Positions 1 to 5,916 of a DNA stretch of 8,059 nt are shown piece after piece; position 1 is the first letter of the stretch, and every line of letters starts with the position of its first letter. A program made the position numbers and the translations under genes. The notes under the pieces are model-generated. The model made no database searches. It saw only the letters and a list, made by a program, of their open reading frames with translations, and was not told where the DNA came from. The stretch spans positions 1 through 8,059 of the forward strand of contig JALVVQ010000255.1 of assembly GCA_027023325.1 (NCBI GenBank), read 5' to 3'. The DNA comes from Campylobacteraceae bacterium. GTDB taxonomy: Bacteria > Campylobacterota > Campylobacteria > Campylobacterales > Sulfurovaceae.

Positions 1-1
1 A

Positions 2-1327
2 GAGTGCTGCTTCCTCCAAACCTGGCTTATAGGCAAATTGACTGACGGTCTTTCCAAAAGTAGGCACCAGCGCATCTCCTACAGGATGGAAATAGAGACC
101 TGCGCCTTTGTTCAGCTTCTGCACATTATTGAAAGTGTGTCTGCTACCTGGTGCCTCGTTTCTGAGATGCGTACCCACGGCAATGACAAAATCACTCTCC
201 TTCATAATCGTATCATTATCACCACTATAGAGGCTGTTTCCGCTCGCTTCTGTATAAGCAGAAAGGAACTTCTGATAGGCACCTACTTCAGGATTGTAGA
301 GTTTGAGTCCCAGTTTCTCTTTCAGTGTCTGGAGCATCAATGCTTCTTCGTTGGTGATCGTCGCATTAAAGCGCAGGGTTTCTGCTTTTTTTAAAGCTTC
401 CACTGCTTTGGCAAAAGCATCAGGGTCTTTTTGGGCGCTACTGTTTTCAAAATCATAGGCAAATCTGGCCGCACCATCAAGAGAAGTATAGTTCCACTCA
501 TTGGTTACTCTGTATATCTTGGGGGTTCTGTCTGTGATAGAGGTAGGTTTCACCTCATAGTAGATTTGGAACCCGTCACTGGAGTGGGCAGACACCGCTG
601 GAACGCGTGTCAAATCCCAGGCATTGGAGGTATACTGAAAATCCCTACTGACCAATGCGCCCACTGGACAGACAGCGATACATTCACCACAGTCACTACA
701 GTTGGTCTCATCTGTACCGTTGCTGGGTACAATAAGAGATTTTTGTAATTTGTTCCACATCGCATAGGCATCTTTTGGCACTACCTCTTTGAGACCTTTG
801 TCAAGCTTCTCTCCGCCGCGGGGACCCGTACTGAGTGCCGCATCACCTACCATGTCCTTGCAGACAGTCACACAACGCTCACAGACAATACACAGGCCTG
901 GATCATAGTGTAGCACTGAACTCCAGGTCGTCGCCTCTCTCTTCACATCAGGGATTGCAAAGGATTGTGAGTCTACACCGAGTTCCAATGTATAGTTTTG
1001 TAATTCACACTCGCCGCTCTGGTCACACACGCCACACTGAAGGGGATGATTGACATCATAGACTTCCATAATGGCTCTACGCTCTTCAAGGATACCTTCA
1101 TTTTTCGTCACGATATCCATGCCGTCTTTGGCCTTCGTGTTACAGGAATACACCCGCTTGCCATCTGCTTCAACCAGACAGATACGGCAGGCCAATGTCG
1201 GTGAACACCGTGACAAATAACAAATTGCAGGGATAAATATCCCGTTGGCTCTGGCAACATTGAGGACAAATTCGCCCTCTTTTGCCTGACATACCTGACC
1301 ATCTATCGTAATTGTAATATCGCTCAT
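2..1327 (-). CDS. nuoG: NADH-quinone oxidoreductase (complex I) subunit G, second paralogue (N7-less, extra 4Fe-4S), 3'-truncated by window edge
   Basis: Open from the ATG at 1327 to the left edge: 442 codons with no stop, so the C-terminal part lies outside. GGAG at 1335-1338 gives a 7-base spacer, and the ATG follows the first nuoG's TGA after one base. Ligands: N1b Cys36, 47, 50, 62; N5 His94, Cys98, 101, 107 (HPLQCGVCDQSGEC); two ferredoxin-type groups, CIVCERCVTVC (146, 149, 152, 156) and CSDCGECIAVCPVG (210, 213, 216, 220). These eight cysteines would hold N4 plus one additional 4Fe-4S cluster. The region equivalent to N7 (AVSAHSSDGFQIYY and SLDGAARFAYD) has Ser, Ser, Phe and Asp at the four cysteine positions, so N7 is lost. 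Beyond residue 300 it aligns by eye with the first NuoG (ITNEEAL, LKEKLG, AYQKF, SLY). There is an extra Cys41. It resembles the single NuoG of Campylobacter and Helicobacter more than the first copy does, from memory only. Confidence 0.94.
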   Translation of the reverse strand, partial: MSDITITIDGQVCQAKEGEFVLNVARANGIFIPAICYLSRCSPTLACRICLVEADGKRVYSCNTKAKDGMDIVTKNEGILEERRAIMEVYDVNHPLQCGVCDQSGECELQNYTLELGVDSQSFAIPDVKREATTWSSVLHYDPGLCIVCERCVTVCKDMVGDAALSTGPRGGEKLDKGLKEVVPKDAYAMWNKLQKSLIVPSNGTDETNCSDCGECIAVCPVGALVSRDFQYTSNAWDLTRVPAVSAHSSDGFQIYYEVKPTSITDRTPKIYRVTNEWNYTSLDGAARFAYDFENSSAQKDPDAFAKAVEALKKAETLRFNATITNEEALMLQTLKEKLGLKLYNPEVGAYQKFLSAYTEASGNSLYSGDNDTIMKESDFVIAVGTHLRNEAPGSRHTFNNVQKLNKGAGLYFHPVGDALVPTFGKTVSQFAYKPGLEEAAL

Positions 1328-1328
1328 A

Positions 1329-3578
1329 TCAGCTCTCCACTCTTTGGAACTTTAATCTGCTAAATCTATAAGAGGATAGCAGAGGCGCACTTAATCCCAT
1401 GTCAAACTGGGGGCTTAGCGCGACTGTTCCTTTCATAGATGTATCAATCCTAAACACTCGTTTTATCGTGATACCATCAATCGTAAACTCTATCACCTCT
1501 CCATCCTTTAATTTTGCCGCGGTTGCAAACTGTTGTGAGCCTTTCAGCGGTATATAGTCTGCCTCTTCTTCTGGCCGGATAGAGGCAGAGAGCACCTCTT
1601 GGCTATCGCAGCGATAGACAACCACACCGTCATATCCATCCAACTCTTCAACCTCTTCAATCTCCAGACGGCACTCGCATGTCTGCTCACGCAAAAGATA
1701 GCCTCTGTGCGCTTCTCCTGAAGCATCGTAGTAGTCCGGTAGCATATCAAAATACGCTGCATGGTAGCCCTTTTCCGTTGGAAGTGCTGCGGTATACACT
1801 ACCGTGTGGGACTGCCTCACACCCAATGCCTTGGCAAGATCATTCAGCACAAACCCTCCATAAGGCAGCGCCACATGGGTAGGCACCACCCTTTTGTCTA
1901 GAGAGGTGAAAGTACCCTCCTGCTGATTGAGCGCTGGCATATCCAAATCGCCCTCTCCGCTGCTGCTCAATACAAAATCTGCTTTTGCATGATAGCCTAC
2001 TGTCTTACCCTCTGCCGTATCGTCTAGTGTACAAATCAAAGAGACACCCAGTGTATTGACCGAAGGCGGCACCAACATGACGCTGAAGCCCGCATATCGC
2101 TCCAGCAGTGCCAGTAGTTTGGCGATCTGTGTGGCACGGGGGTGCGCATAGAGATCACTTCCCACAATCAATGCACGCTGGGTTTTGCCATGCACTGCCG
2201 ATAGGATATCCGCCAACTCTTCTTCGCCAATATTGCTTTCGGCACTCAAGTTTCCTATGTCCAGATCATCCAATACTCCCCTGATGGGAGCAGGCAAGGC
2301 TACTCCCGCCAAGAGAGTATCTGCAAGTAATGCAGTTACGCCGTCCTCGGTTCCCACTTCATACTTGACAAACTGTGTCACCCGCTCCTGCATCCTGCCA
2401 TCTTCCATAGGATGCATATAGATTACTCTGGCTTTGTGTCGTTTACTCGCCATAGTGATATGATAGCCTACCTGTGGATTGTCGTCATGGATGCGTGCGC
2501 CCAATACAATAATGGCACGGGCATCCGCTATCTTTTCAAGTGTACCACCATAGAGGCTTTTACCAGAAATACTGCTGTATGCTTCTGTAAATTTTTGGTA
2601 TGCCCTAGCCTCATGATTGATCAGTTTGAAACCAAGTTTCTCTTTGAGCTTTTGCAGGATCAGTGCCTCTTCGTTGGTGATTTTCGAATCAAAGACTACG
2701 CTGTCGGCCTCCGAGAGTGCCTTGACTGCATTGCCAAAAGCTTCTTGATTTTTCACTACGCCACTATTGGCAAAATCAAAATCAAACCTTCCTCGTCCGC
2801 ACAAGGAAGCAAACTCATAAGCATTGGTCACACGATAGATCTTTTCATTTTTGACCTCGTAATAAAGCTGGCAGGCTGCACTGCAATGGCTACAGCTTGC
2901 TGGAATCTTCTCCAGCTCCCAGGCATTGCTACTATACTTGAAGTCCGTCGCTACCAATGCGCCGACAGGACAGACTGCCGCAGACTCACCCAGGGACATA
3001 TCGCTTTTGTCCATCTTGGTGTTGACAATGGTAGATTTGTATCCACCTGAGGCTATCTGCAACGCACCGTTTCCTGTAATTTCATTCGAGACACGCACGC
3101 ATTTCTCACACATAATGCACAAGGAAGGATCATAGGAGACAAATCCCCAATCCTGTACGGGTCTATGCTGGTCTTTGGCGGCAAAAGGCTGCTGATCCAC
3201 ATGAAACTCCAGTGTTTTATTTTGCAGGTCACATTCACCACTTTTGTCGCAGACCCCACACTCCAGAGGATGATTGACGCCATATAGCTTCATGATATTC
3301 TGTCGTTCACGATAGAGCGTCTCATTTTGGGTATGGATAATAGCCCCTTCGACAGCTCTCTCTTGACATGAGAGTATCATGCCTTCTACACCTTTTACCT
3401 CTACCATACACATTCGACAAGAGGCGATTGGCATCACCTTAGTCAAGTAGCACATCGTAGGAATATAGATATCGTGCGCTCTGGCAATCTCCAGAATGGT
3501 CTGACCCTGCTTCCCCTGACATACTTTTCCGTCAATAGTCACTGTCACAACAGAAGGCACTGTTTCTCTTTTGCTCAT
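1329..3578 (-). CDS. nuoG: NADH-quinone oxidoreductase (complex I) subunit G, first of two paralogues (N7-containing)
   Basis: Encodes 749 residues from the second of two adjacent ATGs. The AGGAGG at 3584-3589 is 5 bases from the ATG at 3578 but only 2 from the ATG at 3581, so the later one fits better. NuoG is the iron-sulfur wire of the hydrophilic arm. Ligand sets seen (this numbering): N1b 2Fe-2S Cys43, 54, 57, 71; N5 His103, Cys107, 110, 116 (HPLECGVCDKSGEC); N4 Cys154, 157, 160, 203 (CIMCEKC and AAVCPVG); N7 Cys229, 232, 236, 260 (CSHCSAAC and LCGRGRF). From about 280 onward it follows the molybdopterin-oxidoreductase-like fold of NuoG, ending in a beta-rich domain near 675-735. Length is a little short of Thermus (783) and E. 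coli (about 908) NuoG. It starts 9 bases after the flavoprotein stop and ends one base before the second nuoG. The two NuoGs are clear paralogues. Confidence 0.95.
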   Translation of the reverse strand: MSKRETVPSVVTVTIDGKVCQGKQGQTILEIARAHDIYIPTMCYLTKVMPIASCRMCMVEVKGVEGMILSCQERAVEGAIIHTQNETLYRERQNIMKLYGVNHPLECGVCDKSGECDLQNKTLEFHVDQQPFAAKDQHRPVQDWGFVSYDPSLCIMCEKCVRVSNEITGNGALQIASGGYKSTIVNTKMDKSDMSLGESAAVCPVGALVATDFKYSSNAWELEKIPASCSHCSAACQLYYEVKNEKIYRVTNAYEFASLCGRGRFDFDFANSGVVKNQEAFGNAVKALSEADSVVFDSKITNEEALILQKLKEKLGFKLINHEARAYQKFTEAYSSISGKSLYGGTLEKIADARAIIVLGARIHDDNPQVGYHITMASKRHKARVIYMHPMEDGRMQERVTQFVKYEVGTEDGVTALLADTLLAGVALPAPIRGVLDDLDIGNLSAESNIGEEELADILSAVHGKTQRALIVGSDLYAHPRATQIAKLLALLERYAGFSVMLVPPSVNTLGVSLICTLDDTAEGKTVGYHAKADFVLSSSGEGDLDMPALNQQEGTFTSLDKRVVPTHVALPYGGFVLNDLAKALGVRQSHTVVYTAALPTEKGYHAAYFDMLPDYYDASGEAHRGYLLREQTCECRLEIEEVEELDGYDGVVVYRCDSQEVLSASIRPEEEADYIPLKGSQQFATAAKLKDGEVIEFTIDGITIKRVFRIDTSMKGTVALSPQFDMGLSAPLLSSYRFSRLKFQRVES
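1335..1338 (-). promoter_or_regulatory. Ribosome binding site of the second nuoG
   Basis: GGAG within the last codons of the first nuoG, 7 bases before the ATG at 1327. The sequence reads stop TGA, one T, then ATG. Confidence 0.7.
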
Positions 3579-3583
3579 CATGC

Positions 3584-3589
3584 CCTCCT
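3584..3589 (-). promoter_or_regulatory. Ribosome binding site of the first nuoG
   Basis: A perfect AGGAGG followed by GC and two consecutive ATGs. It is fused to the stop of the flavoprotein gene (TAGGAGG). The 5-base spacing favours the second ATG (3578) over the first (3581). Confidence 0.8.
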
Positions 3590-5600
3590 ATACCGCAACC
3601 ATGGAAATATAATAACAGCGCATACAGCGTTCTGCTTCAGCACTAGCCTCTTCTCCGGTAAAGCCAAGGTTGACCTCTCTGTTATTTGTCTTACGCGCAT
3701 CTACACTAAGTTTTTCACTCTCTTCTCTAGGCAATCCTGGCATCCAACCTGTGATCTTTTCATTTTTATTATAGACTCTCAGCGTATTGAGATGGTCTTC
3801 CATGACTTCATCATCTGTCAGCGTACATTTTCCGCCATTATAGAGATATCTACTGATGACCGAAGCAGCTCTCTTGGCCTGTCCTACTGCATTGACGATC
3901 GTCATAGGACCGTACTCACAGTCGCCTGCAGCAAACAACCCTTTTCTGGAGGTCATATAGTCCTTACCGTTGGTCATTAGCGTACCCCAAGAGGTCAGTT
4001 TCAAATCCCACTCCTCCGGGATAAGCTGCATATCGCACGATTGGGAGACAGCGGGAATGAGATGGTCACACTCCAACTCAAACTCTCCTCCTTCTACTTT
4101 GAGAAGTTGTGGTCTGCCGCCATCAGGATCAGGTACCAGTTCAAAGGTGTCTGCAATCAGCTTGATGATTTGCTTGCCGTCATCTACAATCTTACGGATA
4201 GAAGAATAGAAGATAAATTCAACCCCCTCTTCTACTGCCTCATGATATTCTTCATATGTTGTATTTCGGATAATCGTCTTTTCATCTCTTCGATAGAGCA
4301 TGGTGACCTTCTTGGCGCCTTCTCTGATCGCACAGCGCACGACATCCATGGAGGTAAATCCTCCGCCCACACAGACGACTGTTTTTCCCTTGAGCTCATT
4401 GCTTGCAGGACTGCCTATCTGGTACTTGTGCCAGAGGTTAACCTTGTCAAGCATTGAGATGGCACCCCAGTAGCCACCCATATCAGGATTTTCATTATCT
4501 GCACGCACCTTCTTGGAAAGCCTGGCACCAAAACCAAGCAACACCGCATCATAGGTTGCTTCCAGTTCTTTAAGCCTATCAGCAGTGACGCGATGATTGT
4601 TTTCTATCGAAACTGTGGGAAGCTCCAATACCAAATCAATATCTTTATTATACTTGTCTACAGGCATACGATACTCCGGTACACCAACTGCCACTTCACC
4701 GCCATTGACGGGGAGCTCCTCAAAGATATCTACCTGAATACCCTCGAGCCCCAAATAGTAGGCCGCCGTTAATCCTGCCGGTCCCGCACCAACGATTGCT
4801 ACCTTTTTGCCATCATTTCTGGGAGATTTTGGCGCCTGCGGATGCTGCCAAGGCAATGCGTGGTCAGTCTCATAGTCCGCACCCAGTCGCTTAAGCTCCA
4901 TAATAGAGATGGGTTCATCCAAATTGGTTCTACGACAGGCATCCTCACAGGGGTGAGGACAGACCCTGCCGCAGGTATGTGCCAGTGGCATGGTCTGCCT
5001 AGTTGCTGCCAGCGATTGGCTAAACTGCATATCTCTGACACCCTCGATATAGGCAGGGATATCTACATGCGCAGGACAGACATCCATGCAGGGTGCCGTG
5101 ATCTTGGCAATGTAGTTGATATCGTTTTTGTAATGCTTGGAAGGTTTTTGCTCCAAGATACAGCTGTCAAACTGCTCCTTGTAGTGCTCTAGCAAGTCCA
5201 GAATCGGCTTGGGAACCGTGCGGCCTATCTCACACTTTGAGGTCAACATCATCGTCTGGCTCACCTCACGAAGATGCTCGATATCTGCATAGCTTCCTTC
5301 GCCTCTGGCAATCTTGTCCAGCATATCATAGAGGATGCGTCCTCCCCATCTACCGGGAGCACATCTACCACAGGCTTCGGAATATTCCTGATACTGAAAA
5401 GCATACTCTGTGGCCAGTCTCACCGCATCAATATCCCTGTCGAAAATCGCTACGCCATCCCAACCAATAAATGCTTTGGACTTGGTCTCTGCTGTATACG
5501 AAACTGGTAGCTTAAAGCTTGTCTCAGCGACAGCATCACCCTCAGCATGACGGTTGTCAACAAACTCCCCCTGCCATGTCGAAAAAACTACAGCAGACAC
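3588..5600 (-). CDS. FAD-dependent GltD-like oxidoreductase with an N-terminal NuoF N3-type domain (NuoF replacement of complex I)
   Basis: Encodes 670 residues from the GTG at 5600 (GAGGG at 5607-5611, spacer 6). The in-frame ATG at 5705 lies wholly inside the preceding gene and would add a low-complexity Ser/Arg/Gly leader. Domain order: residues 73-145 resemble the C-terminal helical N3 domain of NuoF (ACGRCAPGRWGG, then TSKCEIG), with Cys77, Cys80 and Cys123 present but Gly83 at the canonical third cysteine. Residues 170-235 are the GltD-type 4Fe-4S domain (APCMDVCPAHVDIPAYI, then TCGRVCPHPCEDACRR). An FAD Rossmann motif VAIVGAGPAG lies near 267, a pyridine-nucleotide motif VVCVGGGFTSMD near 408 with YRR near 436, a second FAD motif GLFAAGDC near 554, and a terminal AERCMRC near 656. 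The FMN/NADH fold of true NuoF is absent. It probably feeds electrons into, or draws them from, the NuoG chain in the cytoplasm. The natural partner (NADPH, NADH or a protein carrier) cannot be fixed from sequence. Confidence 0.9.
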   Translation of the reverse strand: MSAVVFSTWQGEFVDNRHAEGDAVAETSFKLPVSYTAETKSKAFIGWDGVAIFDRDIDAVRLATEYAFQYQEYSEACGRCAPGRWGGRILYDMLDKIARGEGSYADIEHLREVSQTMMLTSKCEIGRTVPKPILDLLEHYKEQFDSCILEQKPSKHYKNDINYIAKITAPCMDVCPAHVDIPAYIEGVRDMQFSQSLAATRQTMPLAHTCGRVCPHPCEDACRRTNLDEPISIMELKRLGADYETDHALPWQHPQAPKSPRNDGKKVAIVGAGPAGLTAAYYLGLEGIQVDIFEELPVNGGEVAVGVPEYRMPVDKYNKDIDLVLELPTVSIENNHRVTADRLKELEATYDAVLLGFGARLSKKVRADNENPDMGGYWGAISMLDKVNLWHKYQIGSPASNELKGKTVVCVGGGFTSMDVVRCAIREGAKKVTMLYRRDEKTIIRNTTYEEYHEAVEEGVEFIFYSSIRKIVDDGKQIIKLIADTFELVPDPDGGRPQLLKVEGGEFELECDHLIPAVSQSCDMQLIPEEWDLKLTSWGTLMTNGKDYMTSRKGLFAAGDCEYGPMTIVNAVGQAKRAASVISRYLYNGGKCTLTDDEVMEDHLNTLRVYNKNEKITGWMPGLPREESEKLSVDARKTNNREVNLGFTGEEASAEAERCMRCYYISMVAV

Positions 5601-5905
5601 TATTTTCCCTCTTCCTCTGCTGCCGCTTCTGCTTTGACAGCCTGATAGCGCTCTTGGCGTGCTTTTTGTGCCTCTCTGTCTGCTCTTTTTACTACTATCG
5701 TCCAATCTACTTCATTAAACTTTAGAGAGTTCATCAGCTCATGCCCTGCCTCTTTGATCCTGTCTGCACTTTTCTGAACAGTAGAAAAATCACCTACTTC
5801 AAAAAGGAATATGGCTACTTCCCCTACTTTTGTCTCTGTCTCAACCAATGCAACCATTCTGTCATAAAAATCATCTTTTAGGTGTCTTAAATCAAATCGC
5901 TTCAT
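5600..5905 (-). CDS. Small cysteine-free protein at the nuoE position of a campylobacterotal complex I operon
   Basis: Encodes 101 residues, starting MKRFDLRHLKDDFYDRMVAL. It occupies the place where nuoE sits in most bacteria, but it is not a 2Fe-2S NuoE: there is no cysteine in the protein, and a classical NuoE is about 160 residues with four ligand cysteines. It resembles the short proteins found at this place in Helicobacter and Campylobacter (HP1264 / Cj1575c type), recognised from position, size and N-terminus only. Residues 1-70 look like a compact alpha/beta fold with a hydrophobic strand (VGEVAIFLFEVGDF). Residues about 73-101 are a Lys/Glu/Ala/Arg-rich, probably helical tail. The ATG at 5905 is preceded by AGGAG (5912-5916), spacer 6, and the TAG stop shares its G with the GTG of the next gene. 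The likely role is an accessory subunit of the electron-input module, partnering the flavoprotein that follows. Its biochemical function is not deducible from sequence. Confidence 0.8.
   Translation of the reverse strand: MKRFDLRHLKDDFYDRMVALVETETKVGEVAIFLFEVGDFSTVQKSADRIKEAGHELMNSLKFNEVDWTIVVKRADREAQKARQERYQAVKAEAAAEEEGK
5607..5611 (-). promoter_or_regulatory. Ribosome binding site deciding the GTG start of the flavoprotein gene
   Basis: GAGGG, 6 bases before the GTG at 5600. The GTG starts on the last base of the upstream TAG stop. The site supports a 670-residue product over the 705-residue frame that opens inside the preceding gene. No in-frame ATG occurs nearby downstream. Confidence 0.7.
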
Positions 5906-5911
5906 CTGTTT

Positions 5912-5916
5912 CTCCT
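5912..5916 (-). promoter_or_regulatory. Ribosome binding site of the small nuoE-position gene
   Basis: AGGAG with a 6-base spacer to the ATG at 5905. It is embedded in the nuoD stop codon (TAGGAG), so a ribosome ending nuoD covers the initiation site of the next gene. Confidence 0.75.

Noticed and set aside
1..748. Plus-strand open frames of 118 and 105 codons at the left edge.
   Set aside because: The minus-strand frame through this region encodes the clearly conserved second NuoG, with aligned C-terminal domain and cluster motifs; the plus frames are its shadow.
2..1327. Possibility that NuoG2 is an [FeFe]-hydrogenase, because of its 2Fe-2S, His-ligated and paired 4Fe-4S motifs.
   Set aside because: Beyond residue 290 it aligns with NuoG1's molybdopterin-like domain, and no H-cluster motif is seen in the visible part. 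The shared N-terminal layout reflects common ancestry.
2412..3050. A 212-codon open frame on the plus strand.
   Set aside because: It is wholly antisense to the first nuoG, which has complete cofactor motifs. Its protein is low-complexity with no recognisable domain, and no SD or partner gene supports it.
5352..5354. Reading the missing N3 cysteine as proof of a dead cluster or pseudogene.
   Set aside because: The frame is intact, all other motifs of the protein are present, and the change may be standard for this subfamily. It is reported only as an unusual residue.
5601..5705. A 35-codon N-terminal extension of the flavoprotein from the ATG at 5705.
   Set aside because: It lies inside the preceding gene in another frame, reads as a Ser/Arg/Gly-rich leader with no conservation signal, and a well-spaced SD marks the GTG at 5600 instead.
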